A stretch of 64,000 nucleotides of DNA from Streptomyces sp. NBC_01431 (GTDB lineage: Bacteria > Actinomycetota > Actinomycetes > Streptomycetales > Streptomycetaceae), in assembly GCF_036231355.1 (NCBI RefSeq), contig NZ_CP109496.1, forward strand, positions 8,060,001 through 8,124,000, in the 5' to 3' direction. Position numbers and translations under genes: made by a program. The notes beneath the pieces are model-generated. The model saw only the letters and a program-made list of their open reading frames with translations. It ran no database searches and was not told the origin of the DNA. This document shows positions 43,855 through 52,296 of this stretch, piece after piece (positions within the stretch are counted from its first letter, which is position 1; each line of letters opens with the position of its first letter).

Positions 43855-45590
43855 GGTTCTGGATCACTTTCAGTGCCGGGACCACGGAGGGTCACCGAAA
43901 CCGCGATCATGAACGGCTTGGGACGCTGAGAAGGACCCGCTTGCGGAGCAGGTCGAAGTTGGCTCGGCCGAACATCTGCCTCTTCAACATCTTGATCTTG
44001 TTGTTCTGGCCCTCAACGGCGCCAGAACTCCACTTCAGAGTGAGGCCGGCGACGACGGCGTCGAGGTCCTGGCCGAGGCCGGTGACGAAAGTGTGCAGAG
44101 CAGGGAGGTCCTCGGCCTTCACACGCATGATCCATTGGTCCAGGTACTTGCCCTGCCGGTTGTTCATGAGCTCGGCGAACGCGCGGACGTGGTGCGCGGT
44201 GCGGTCGAGGGCGGGGCAGCGGACCAGGATTGCTTTGAGCTGCTGAGTCTGGTCGTCGGTAAGGCGGTCGGGATGGCGGGTGAGCCAGCTGGTCACGTTT
44301 CGCACGGACGGTGCTTTCCCGGGCGGGTCGTGCGGAAAGCTCTCGCGGAGCTTGGCCACGTACTTCTTCACGACGTTTTCGCCACCGGGGTAGCCGCGCT
44401 CGCGGACTTCCTCGAACAGACGGCGGGCGACGGTGCATCCCTCGGCCCAACGCTGATGCAGGTAAGGCTTGTAGGGGTCGAGGATGCTGGCCCGGCCGGT
44501 CCACCGGCCGACCCGGAGTTCGTCTGGGTCCGCGGCGTTGGCGAAGCGGCGGACGGTATTGCGGGCCAGACCGAGCTGGCGGGCGATCGCGCGCAGTCCG
44601 ACGCCCTGGTCGAGGAGCGAGTGGACGTCCGCGTGCCGTTCCCGAACACGGTTAGTGAGTCGGCCCGTTGTCCGCAGCCCTGCAGGAGAAGACGGTTCGG
44701 GGCTCGTGCTTTCTATGGCCGCGATGACCTGAGCCGTGGCGGATTCGTGCGGCTCACGCAGCAGCGCGCGATGCTGGACGACTGTCTTCTCGACGGCTTC
44801 GGCCAGATTCGACCAGATGTGCCACCGGTCCGCGACGTGGATGGCGCTTGGGGCGCCGAGCCGTCCGGCCTCGGCGTAGGCCGTGGAGCGGTCACGGCAG
44901 ATCACCTCAACGCCGGGATGCTCGGCGAGCCACTGAGCGACCGTCGCCGTCGTCCGGTCCGGCAACAGATCGATGGGCTGGCGGGATTCGACGTCGATCA
45001 GGATCGTGCCGTAGTTGTGGCCCTTGCGCAGTGCGAAGTCGTCCACTCCGAGTACCCGCGGAGTCGAGCTCTCGGGCTCCGGAAGGCGACGGATCAATCG
45101 CAGCAGCGTCGACCTGCTCACTCCGGCCGCCAGAGTCTGGGACAGGCGGGCACCGGCCCGGCCGGCCAACATCACCGCCAGACGCTCCAGCACCGTCTGC
45201 AGCCCTGCGCTGCGTCGTCCGTGCCTGACGGTCAGCCCGTCGACCTGCTCGGCGAACGTCGCCTGCCTGCACAAACGTTGACCGCAGCGGAACCGTCGCA
45301 CCCGTAACTCGATCAGGACTGGGCGACCGCCGACCGCACTGTCGGCGAGGCGACGTATGTATTGGCTGTGCACCCGAGACGACAGCGTCCCGCACGAAGG
45401 ACACACCACCCGCTCCGCGGCCGTCCGGGCCCGCACGGTCACCAACTCGCCCTCGGACACGACGTTTTCGATCACGACACCTTTGACCTGGTGGAACCAC
45501 AGGTCCTGGAAGAGGACATCAGCCACAGCCGTTCATGATCGCGGTTTCGGTGACCCTCCGTGGTCCCGGCACTGAAAGTGATCCAGAACC
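43855..45590 (-). mobile_element. ISL3-family element B with 64-bp terminal repeats
   Basis: The element is 1,736 bp. Its ends, 43855-43918 and 45527-45590, are perfect inverted repeats of 64 bp starting GGTTCTGGATCACTTTC, much longer than the 15-40 bp usual for ISL3. The left repeat contains the transposase stop codon; the right one ends at the base before the ATG. It starts 5 bp after element A. The right flank is an IS21 istB fragment; no clean 8-bp duplication is seen. Confidence 0.85.
43907..45526 (-). CDS. ISL3-family transposase, intact
   Basis: A 539-residue transposase with an N-terminal zinc finger (CPSCGTLSSRVHS with later Cys), HTH, and the DDE domain: LGVDDFALRKGHNYG, VEVICRDRSTAYAEA and LKWSSGAVEGQNNKIK with the catalytic Glu. 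The C-terminal helix contains FGRANFDLLRKRVLL. It is full length and in a complete element, so the element may be mobile. Confidence 0.93.
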   Translation of the reverse strand: MADVLFQDLWFHQVKGVVIENVVSEGELVTVRARTAAERVVCPSCGTLSSRVHSQYIRRLADSAVGGRPVLIELRVRRFRCGQRLCRQATFAEQVDGLTVRHGRRSAGLQTVLERLAVMLAGRAGARLSQTLAAGVSRSTLLRLIRRLPEPESSTPRVLGVDDFALRKGHNYGTILIDVESRQPIDLLPDRTTATVAQWLAEHPGVEVICRDRSTAYAEAGRLGAPSAIHVADRWHIWSNLAEAVEKTVVQHRALLREPHESATAQVIAAIESTSPEPSSPAGLRTTGRLTNRVRERHADVHSLLDQGVGLRAIARQLGLARNTVRRFANAADPDELRVGRWTGRASILDPYKPYLHQRWAEGCTVARRLFEEVRERGYPGGENVVKKYVAKLRESFPHDPPGKAPSVRNVTSWLTRHPDRLTDDQTQQLKAILVRCPALDRTAHHVRAFAELMNNRQGKYLDQWIMRVKAEDLPALHTFVTGLGQDLDAVVAGLTLKWSSGAVEGQNNKIKMLKRQMFGRANFDLLRKRVLLSVPSRS

Positions 45591-45626
45591 TGAAAAATGA
45601 CCCCCCACTGCGTCAGTTGATGTTGG

Positions 45627-45948
45627 TCATTCCCCGGTGTTGGCGGCGGGAACCCGTCCGAGGTCGCGGCCGCGCATGCGATAGCTGTCGCCCTTCAGCG
45701 AGATCACCTCGGCATGGCGGACGAGGCGGTCGATCACCGCTGCAGCGACGGTGTCATCGCCGAAGACCTCGCCCCAGCGCCCGAAGGGCTTGTTGCTGGT
45801 CACGATCACCGAGGCTCGTTCGCAGCGGCCCGAGATGAACTGGAAGAACAGGTTCGCGGCCTCGGGCTCGAAAGGGATGTAACCCACTTCGTCGACCACG
45901 ATCAGCGGGATCCGTCCCAGCCGGGTCAACTCCTCGTTCAGGCGTCCT
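45627..45948 (-). pseudogene. IS21 istB ATPase C-terminal fragment
   Basis: RLGRIPLIVVDEVGYIPFEP contains the Walker B (IVVDEVG), then FFQFISGRCERASVIVTSNK and the conserved end DSYRMR. This is the last 105 residues of the IstB helper ATPase. The Walker A half is missing at 45948, where another istA fragment begins in the opposite direction. Confidence 0.8.
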
Positions 45949-45976
45949 GCTTGGGCCGGGAGGATGGGGGACCGAC

Positions 45977-46190
45977 GTGGAGGACTGGGCGGAGATCTGC
46001 CGGCTGCACCGATCTGAGCAGATGCCGATCCGGACGATCACGAGGCATCTGGGGATCTCTCGGAACACGGTCCGGCGGGCCCTGGCGGGCAGTGCCCCGC
46101 CGAAGTACCAGCGGGAACCGCGGGGTTCGATCGTGGACGCGGTCGAACCGCAGATCCGTGAACTGCTCATCAGCGCATCCTCAGCGCGCT
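45977..46190 (+). pseudogene. IS21 istA N-terminal fragment
   Basis: VEDWAEICRLHRSEQMPIRT and HLGISRNTVRRALAGSAPPK form the HTH of an IS21 transposase; PRGSIVDAVEPQIRELL follows and then the homology ends. It starts 30 bp from the opposing istB fragment, so two IS21 copies have met head to head. Confidence 0.7.
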
Positions 46191-46314
46191 CGTGGACCGG
46201 CACCGGCTCCATAATAAGGAAGCCCGAGGGCAGGGCGTCGCCCTTCTGGATGCGGGTGGCCTTTGCAGGGTGCCGGTCACACCGGGCGGAGAGCTCCTTC
46301 CCGGTGAGGCGTCC

Positions 46315-47703
46315 TCACGCTGTCCGGGCACGGACCATGTCCATCTCGTCGAGAGCGAATAGCGAGGCCACTGCCGTCATCGCTTCCTTGCCGTAGGTGG
46401 TGAGGATGTGTCCGTCGGGGTTCGTGAGTGGCAGGCGGCTGATCAGGCGGGCGAGCGCGGCACCAGGGGCCAGGACGGTGCCGGGGCGGGGCAGATGGAT
46501 GACGGCGAGTTCGTCGGCGCTGCAGTCGGTCAGGCAGCAGCCTTCGCCGCGCCAGACCGCCTCGCCTGCCGGGTTGATCGTGTATCGGCCGCTGTGGGGC
46601 GCGCGGGCCACCCGGGCCGGAGGCCCGCTGTGGCGCAGGATCAGTTGTACAGCGGCGTCCGCCTCGGACAGTGACTCGCCTGCGGTGCCGTGACCGTGCT
46701 GTTCCAGGACGTGCCGCACTTGGGTGGGCAGGACGCCGGCAGCCAGTTCAAGCTCGCCCAGCAGCCATGTGGAGCTCTGCATTCGGCAATTGACCTCCAG
46801 GGTGACGACGTCGTCACCCCTGACGACCAGGTCCACGCCGAACGTGCCGCGGTAGCCCATGTCCGCGAGACGTCGGCCGACCCGTTCCACGGCGTGCCGG
46901 GCACGCCCTCGGGCGGTGGCCGGCAGCGCACGGGCGGCGCCGAAGTCGCAGCCGGAGTACGAGCCGAACGGGGCCCCGGCTCCCTTGAGATCGGTGAGCT
47001 GGACGGAGGCGGGGAGAACGTGGACCGTACCGCCGAAGGTGACCAGGCCGTGTTGGTTGATAGGGACGCCTTTGGCGTACCGGCTCACCAGCCAGGGGCC
47101 TCCCTCCGGAATGTCACCGGCCCCGTCCACCTGCTGCCCGTCGTGCACCAGGTAAGTACCGTGGCCGCCCGTACCCCGGGGCTGCTGCACTACGAAGGAG
47201 GAGCCGAGTTTCCGGCTCAGCACCGTGAGATCGAGCTCGGCGACCACGGTGTCGTCCGGGGTGGGCAGCCCCAGGGAGCGGAGCCACGGACGCATCAGGG
47301 TCTTGTCCACCAGGTACTCCGGCAGCGGCGGCACCGGCGGGGCCACGACGCGCACGCCGGACTTGTCGAGTTCCGCACGCCATTCCGGCCACCACTGCCC
47401 GTACGAGGCGAGCCGCATCTCGCGGCCGTGCCAGCGCCGGGACAGGAGGGAATCGGCCCGGGGCAGGAGGTGCCGCATCTCGCGGCGGCCCCCGGCATCG
47501 TCACGCAAGCGGGTGAACTCCTCGGCGGAGAAGCACTCGACACCGAAGCGGGCCGCCCAGCCCGCGTCCTCCTGCTGCCCGCTGACGAGAGCCGCGAGGC
47601 ACCCCGCGCGCAACAGCGGCAGGAGCAGAAACGGCCGGGGAGTGAAGCCCAGCGTGCGGGCATTTCGTAAGACGTCGCGCGCGTCGTTCAGCGAGGTGAT
47701 CAC
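46315..47703 (-). CDS. ATP-grasp ligase, orphan
   Basis: From GTG 47703 about 462 residues. The ATP-grasp core is visible: YLVDKTLMRPWLRSLGLPTP, FVVQQPRGTGGHGTYLVHDG (ATP-binding loop), and GTFGVDLVVRGDDVVTLEVN with Mg-binding Glu and Asn. An upstream frame to 47868 has poor sequence and was not chosen. The enzyme would join a carboxylate to an amine using ATP, as in peptide natural-product or D-Ala-D-Ala-type ligases. No precursor peptide or methyltransferase was seen beside it. Confidence 0.8.
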   Translation of the reverse strand: MITSLNDARDVLRNARTLGFTPRPFLLLPLLRAGCLAALVSGQQEDAGWAARFGVECFSAEEFTRLRDDAGGRREMRHLLPRADSLLSRRWHGREMRLASYGQWWPEWRAELDKSGVRVVAPPVPPLPEYLVDKTLMRPWLRSLGLPTPDDTVVAELDLTVLSRKLGSSFVVQQPRGTGGHGTYLVHDGQQVDGAGDIPEGGPWLVSRYAKGVPINQHGLVTFGGTVHVLPASVQLTDLKGAGAPFGSYSGCDFGAARALPATARGRARHAVERVGRRLADMGYRGTFGVDLVVRGDDVVTLEVNCRMQSSTWLLGELELAAGVLPTQVRHVLEQHGHGTAGESLSEADAAVQLILRHSGPPARVARAPHSGRYTINPAGEAVWRGEGCCLTDCSADELAVIHLPRPGTVLAPGAALARLISRLPLTNPDGHILTTYGKEAMTAVASLFALDEMDMVRARTA

Positions 47704-47851
47704 CAGAGGATTATCCGACCCAGGGGTCCGGCCCGTGCGGCAAAAGAGTGTCCTCGCGGTCGGGTGCTGCGTACCGCTCGAAGGGATGGCGGTACGGAAA
47801 GATAGCCCCGAGCCGCTGCAAATGTCTGTTTCTGCACCTGTAACGCCTTGA

Positions 47852-48037
47852 GTGTTTTCCAACCTCACGTCACGCCCTCAAGACCTGGCAGCCAACCTCG
47901 ACCTCACCGGTGCGCTGCGCTACCTGGACCGCACCCCCTACGAAGCAGCCCAGGTCCTGGCGCTGCGCGCACTCGTCCTGCACAGGGCGACCTCCACGAT
48001 CGGCGCCTCCGGGACGTCTTGCCGCGAGAGCAGGTGA
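47852..48037 (+). other. possible short coding remnant
   Basis: A plus-strand frame includes DLAANLDLTGALRYLDRTPY and EAAQVLALRALVLHR, which looks like real protein sequence of about 35 residues, divergent from the ATP-grasp gene. No start signal or family was identified and it runs into the IS1182 remnant. Confidence 0.25.
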
Positions 48038-48460
48038 CCTGCTGTCGTTCCCAGTCGATGGTGAAGTGGGTGAGGTCGTAGGCGTCCGGATCGCGGGCCT
48101 GCCAGCCCGAGTCGGGCCGCAGCGGGCCGATCAGCTCGATGCCGTGTTTCCCGGCGGCGTCGAGGATGTTGTTCACGCTGATGTAGGCGGCATCCGCCAG
48201 CTCCTGGTGCGGCTGCAACCCCCGCTCGACCAGGTCTTCGTGGCGGCGCGTGACCGTCTCCACATCGGCCAATGACGCCTCGGTGGCTGCCGTGTGGACA
48301 ATCAGGTGCGGCCGGCCGGCTGTGTACGTCTCCGCGAAAATGAATCTTGCAGCCGAGCCAGCCGACCCCGCGTTTGACGCCATAGCAGGCCTCGGGGTCG
48401 TACGGACTGGAGATCTTGACCGCTCCGGGAGGTACGTCCGCTCCCAGGCACGCAGAACAT
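47985..48460 (-). pseudogene. IS1182-family transposase remnant
   Basis: HLIVHTAATEASLADVETVT, LADAAYISVNNILDAAGKHG and GPLRPDSGWQARDPDAYDLT match the central-to-C-terminal part of IS1182 transposases. A frame change near 48360 links it to an upstream block (DPEACYGVKRGVGWLGCKIH) of the same family. N- and C-terminal ends are missing. Confidence 0.65.
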
Positions 48461-48462
48461 CC

Positions 48463-48560
48463 CTCGTCACGGTGCGGGCCGAAATACGTAACTCCCCGCC
48501 CTCCACACCCACATGTTCCACTCGCACCTTCTTCAGGTGCGGAAAGACAATCCCGAGCAA
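48463..48560 (-). pseudogene. ISL3-family transposase N-terminal scrap
   Basis: MLGIVFPHLKKVRVEHVGVE followed by GELRISARTVTRDV is the N-terminus of an ISL3 transposase, different from elements A and B. About 32 codons remain before it runs into the IS1182 remnant. Confidence 0.55.
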
Positions 48561-48757
48561 CTCCTCACAGTCCCGACGATGGCACCGTGATGACGGGCTG
48601 TCACCTCGTCACGAAGATCTTGCGAGCTCCAGATCGCGGTGCTGCCACGACTACGCGCAATGGCATGCGCAGGGCAAGCGGCGGGTGGGGGTGTCCGGGT
48701 CGCGGGGATGCGGGCCGGGGGAGTGAGTGCCGTTGGCATGTGCACCGAAGCCCTCCC

Positions 48758-48786
48758 GTAACTACCAATAGTAGTATTGGAGTTAC
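48758..48786. promoter_or_regulatory. imperfect palindrome upstream of a secreted protein
   Basis: GTAACTA-CCAATA-GTAG-TATTGG-AGTTAC: the inner 6-bp arms (48765-48770 and 48775-48780) are perfect and the outer arms match with one base missing. It lies in AT-rich sequence about 75 bp before the ATG of the secreted protein, a likely operator or promoter site. Confidence 0.6.
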
Positions 48787-48861
48787 TGCGTGTGGTCGGG
48801 ATGCTGGATGTGTCTTCGCGGTCGGCTGTGTGACCGCCCCCTCCTGGAAAGGGAAACACCC

Positions 48862-49428
48862 ATGCTCCGTGCTGCCCACCTCCGTTCGCGCCGTCTCGCC
48901 GTCGCTGTCGCCTGCGCCGCGCTGTCCGCCGGTGCCGCGCTCGCCTTACCGGCGAGCGCCAGCGCCGCGCCGAACGTGACCGTCTCGTGCTCGGCTGCCG
49001 GCCAGACCCACTTCAGTCCCGGCGTACAGCTGTGGCCGCGCCCGCAGCACGTCTCCTACCAGGGCCAGGACGGCCCATGCAACGACAACAGCGACATCGG
49101 TATCCGCAGTGCGCGGATCACGGCCGACTTCGACGGCGTCACTCTCTCGTGCCTGTCCGGCGGCGGCACGGGCAGCGGCACCGGCACGATCGAGTGGACC
49201 ACCCTGGACGGCTACCGGCTCCGCAGCGTCGTGAACCTGACGATCGACAAGACCGTGCTCAACGACGCGACCGTGACCGGCTACGTGACCGACGGCCCCC
49301 TCAAGGGCCACGGCTTCAGCGGCACCTTCAGCACCAACCTGTTCAGCGGCGCGGGCAAGTGCACCGTCGGCGCCCCGTTCGGCGGTGTGAAGGAAGCCGA
49401 CTTCACCGGCGAGTACAGCATCAACTGA
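48862..49428 (+). CDS. secreted protein of unknown function
   Basis: A 188-residue protein with a Sec signal peptide (LRSRRLAVAVACAALSAGAA...ASA-SA, about 33 residues). The mature 155 residues are Gly/Thr/Ser-rich with four Cys that could form two disulfides (CSAAG, PCNDNSD, LSCLSGG, GKCTVG). It looks like a beta-rich extracellular protein of the kind common in Streptomyces with no known function. GGAAAGGGAAAC precedes the ATG. A palindrome lies upstream and a 60-bp palindrome downstream. Confidence 0.85.
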   Translation: MLRAAHLRSRRLAVAVACAALSAGAALALPASASAAPNVTVSCSAAGQTHFSPGVQLWPRPQHVSYQGQDGPCNDNSDIGIRSARITADFDGVTLSCLSGGGTGSGTGTIEWTTLDGYRLRSVVNLTIDKTVLNDATVTGYVTDGPLKGHGFSGTFSTNLFSGAGKCTVGAPFGGVKEADFTGEYSIN

Positions 49429-49558
49429 CCTGGAAGCGGGCGCCGGCCCACCCTGGCCGGCGCCTGTGCCAGTCCGGTCGTCCACACCGCCTGCGCCGCC
49501 CGAGCCGTGCGGCAGCCAGGTTTCTTGGCGGGCGCCGGCACCCCCCCCGTCTCGGCGC

Positions 49559-49618
49559 CCGGTGCAGCACAGAGGTTCCGCCGAGTTCGAACTCGGCGGA
49601 ACCTCTGTGCTGCACCGG
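49559..49618. terminator. 60-bp perfect palindrome, candidate bidirectional terminator
   Basis: The two 30-base arms are exact reverse complements with no loop bases, meeting at TTCGAA. Outer ends read CCGGTGCAGCAC...GTGCTGCACCGG. It lies between the secreted-protein gene and the convergent DUF2637 remnant, a natural place for a bidirectional terminator. Perfect palindromes this long are rare because they are unstable, so a mobile-element origin is also possible. Confidence 0.7.
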
Positions 49619-49639
49619 CTCAATGCGGCAGTGCGGCCC

Positions 49640-50450
49640 AGGGCCCCCTGAACGCCGCTTGCCCGGTCTGTCCGGATGGTGTCCGCGATGGACTGACCAG
49701 GCGGCGCGATCGGGTGCAGCGTGCCCCGTGACCTGCTGTCCTGCGTGTCCTGTCCGGTGTCCAGGATGGCGCGGACACTGTCCTCGTCGTATTCGATACG
49801 GAGGATGTCCAGCTGATCGAAGACGTCGTCCTCGGACGCGCCAGGCGCCGTGTCCAGGACAGCGCGGACCACGGCCCGGACAGTCCCGGTCGCGTGTCCG
49901 GCCTTGTCCCGGGCTGGTGTCCGGACCTCGGTCTGTAGCGGGTCGAGGAGGTCGAGACGCACCCCGACCGCGCCGCGAAGCGTCTGCCACGCCCGGCCCG
50001 GGAACATGACCCAGCCCAACACCAGGATGTGCGGAAGGCGTTCGGCGACGAGACCGCGCGCGGCACGCTGCTCGTCGCGGACGTCGCGGACGTCGCGCCG
50101 GTGCAGCTCGGTGAGCAGCTCGACGCCACCCGACAGCGCGGCCAGGCCCCACGCGGCGGGCCGGCCGCCGATGGCCTGGCCGTGCGACCAGTTGAGGACA
50201 CCGGACACGGTGACGAACGCGAGGAGTGACAGGCGCGGGAGCCCGGCTGGGGTGTTCCGTTCGATGGCGCGGCGGGCGTAGTCGGCGCAGATGAGGCTGG
50301 CGCGCTGAAGCCCCATGCGGCTAGGTGGTTCATGCCCCAGCGGATGAGGAGTCCGCTGATGGACCAGGCGGCGGCGCCGAGCATCATGAGGACGACGACG
50401 GCCCATGCGGCGCGGATGGCTCCGCCGAGGCGGCGTGGTGCGGTGGTCAC
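49640..50450 (-). pseudogene. DUF2637/SpdB-like plasmid-transfer membrane protein, frameshifted
   Basis: GTG 50450 (GGAG seven bases upstream) starts a frame with a first membrane segment (AIRAAWAVVVLMMLGAAAWS). Near 50310 the coding frame changes to RRAIERNTPAGLPRLSLLAF, a second hydrophobic stretch VTVSGVLNWSHGQAIGG, and RLPHILVLGWVMFPGRAWQT. This is typical of DUF2637 proteins next to conjugation genes of actinobacterial plasmids and ICEs. The native stop is unclear because the frame runs on into the 60-bp palindrome. Confidence 0.6.
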
Positions 50451-50514
50451 GTTGCAGCTCCAGGAGCAGCGGGGCTGGGCCCCGGGGAAGTAGGGCCCGG
50501 CCGGTTGGTGGTGG

Positions 50515-50829
50515 TCAGCTGCGGCGGTCGGCGATGGCGTGCCAGCGCTGCGCCTTGGCCCGGCATGCGGCGGCCGCACGGGCGGGCGGGATCCACTCGA
50601 TGCCGTTGCCGGGGTCGTCGCCGTCCTCGTTGGCGATGTAGCACTCGATGAAGGAGGTGACCTCGTCGAACATGTCGGCGCCCGGGGTGTTGTCGACGTA
50701 CGGCATGTCGATGTCCCCGAAGGCGATCAGGCGTACGGCGCCGTCGGGGACGAGTCCTGTGCTGTTCTCCAGGGTCTCGGCGACCTTGGTGAGGGTGGCC
50801 GCGATGTCGGCCGGGTGCTGTCCGGGCAT
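50515..50829 (-). CDS. small hypothetical protein of an integrative element
   Basis: ATG 50829 gives 104 residues: DIAATLTKVAETLENSTGLV, IDMPYVDNTPGADMFDEVTS, ending AAACRAKAQRWHAIADRRS. It is acidic and probably soluble. I know similar small proteins beside DUF2637 genes in Streptomyces ICEs but no function is assigned. Its start lies at the junction with the oxidoreductase remnant. Confidence 0.55.
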   Translation of the reverse strand: MPGQHPADIAATLTKVAETLENSTGLVPDGAVRLIAFGDIDMPYVDNTPGADMFDEVTSFIECYIANEDGDDPGNGIEWIPPARAAAACRAKAQRWHAIADRRS

Positions 50830-50839
50830 GGTCACCAGT

Positions 50840-50950
50840 CCGGAGATCGGCCGCATCACCGACTGGGCACAAACCGCCGACACCCTGGTCGATCTGCGAG
50901 AGCGGCGGATACGCGGCAAGGCCGTCCTCTTGACCGAAGGAGCACGATGA
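50840..50950 (+). pseudogene. MDR oxidoreductase C-terminal remnant
   Basis: EIGRITDWAQTADTLVDLRE and RRIRGKAVLLTEGA are the C-terminus of a zinc-type quinone oxidoreductase/alcohol dehydrogenase. Its TGA overlaps the hydrolase ATG as ATGA, so the two were once an operon. The rest of the gene was lost where the ICE-type DNA begins at about 50840. Confidence 0.65.
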
Positions 50951-52296
50951 GCACTACCACCGACTTCGCCGCCGCCCAGTGGACACGCGCCACCGGCACA
51001 GGTGTGGACCCTCACGAGTACCGGCGCGTCACCGAGAGCCTCGCCTCCGTCGCCGACTGGGGCCCGTCCTTCCTGCGCATCGGACACGGCTACCTCCAGC
51101 GCGCGGAAGACGCGGGATCGTCCCTTTCCGCGGGTGAGTACCTGCTGACGGCGGCCCGGTGGTTCCACCTGGCCACCCTGGCGCACGCGGACGCTTCCCG
51201 TGCTGCCGTCGAGGCGGACCACGCGCTGAGCCGGGCACTTACGGTGTTGGAGTCCGGTGCGCGGCGGGTGAGCGGCGAGGGATTCACCGGCTGGCTGCGT
51301 GGCCTTGCCGACGCGCCGGGGACCGTGGTCGTCGTCCCCGGCCTGGACTCGGCCAAGGAGGAGTTCCTCGATCTGGTGTCCGCACTACTGGCCAGGGGTC
51401 TTGCGGTGTTCGCGATGGACGGCCCCGGGCAGGGCGTGCTCGCGGCCACCACGACCTTCGTGCCGGACTGCGAGCGGGTCGTGGGCCGGGTCATCGACGC
51501 CCTCGGCGTCACACGCATCGGACTCGTCGGCCTGAGTCTGGGCGGCTATTTCGCGGCCCGGGCCGCGGCGCTGGAGCCGCGCGTGGCGGCCGTCGCCACC
51601 GTCAGTGGTCCCTTCCGTCTCGACTGGGAGGAACTGCCCCCGCCGGTACAAGAGATCATGGCCCAACGCGCGGGGGGGCCTCTATGTCCTTCGTCAAGTG
51701 AGGCGGGGTGTTCGGTGTTCGTAGAAGGTGCCGTCGCGGAGTATCGCGAAGAGCACGCTGATGCGGTGCCGGGCGAGGCGGAGAAGGGCTTGTGTGTGGG
51801 TCTTTCCTCTGGCCCGGCACTTGTCGTAGTAGGTGCGGGAGGCGGGATCGTGCAGGGCCGCGAACGCGGACAGGAACATGGCTCTCTTGAGCTGCCGGTT
51901 GCCTCCTCGTGGTGCGTGTTCGCCGTGGATCGAGGTTCCCGAGGACTTGGTCGTCGGGGCGAGGCCGGCGTAGGAGGCGAGGTGGGCGGCGCTGGGGAAG
52001 CTGGTGCCGTCACCGACTGCGAAGAAGATAACGGGGCCGACGCCGCCCACGAGTTCGTACGACACGTTGACCTCGCCGCCCTGGCACCCCGCATCGCAGC
52101 CCCGCTGTTGGTCGTGGACGGAGGCCAGGACGTCATCCCCGGCGTGAGGAACGGCGAGCCCCTGGCCCGTCTGGCGCCGCACGGCAGCTACCTGTCCGTC
52201 CCGCACGGCGACCACCTCCTCGGTAACGCGCGGCCCGACTGGCTGCCCCACCTCAGCGACCACCTCACGCACACCCTGACGGGAACACCGGCATGA
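50947..52296 (+). pseudogene. alpha/beta hydrolase interrupted in frame by an IS110 fragment
   Basis: Residues 1-243 are a normal alpha/beta hydrolase: VVVPGLDSAKEEFLDLVSAL, FAMDGPGQG and the nucleophile elbow GLSLGGYFAA. Residues about 244-365 are antisense IS110 sequence. From about 52048 the hydrolase resumes with VDLAALAPRIAAPLLVVDGG (acid Asp) and YLSVPHGDHLLGNA (catalytic His). The reading frame is open across all 449 codons, which is surprising. The family resembles dienelactone-hydrolase-like 2,6-dihydropseudooxynicotine hydrolases. Activity is unlikely but not excluded. Confidence 0.75.
51694..52047 (-). pseudogene. IS110-family transposase C-terminal fragment
   Basis: VGDGTSFPSAAHLASYAGLA, the HGEHAPRGGNRQLKRAMFLS block and YYDKCRARGKTHTQALLRLA are the C-terminal transposase_20 domain of IS110/IS116, ending at TGA on the minus strand. 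Only about 115 residues are present. It lies inside the alpha/beta hydrolase gene. Confidence 0.8.

Noticed and set aside
46315..47703. possible RiPP ligase cluster with precursor peptide
   Set aside because: No short peptide gene with leader/core character or methyltransferase was found within about 1.5 kb on either side; only IS remnants are present.
48946..50406. 486-codon minus-strand ORF spanning the 60-bp palindrome
   Set aside because: Only its middle is DUF2637 sequence. The 3' third is antisense to the secreted-protein gene and translates the palindrome, so the frame is accidental there.
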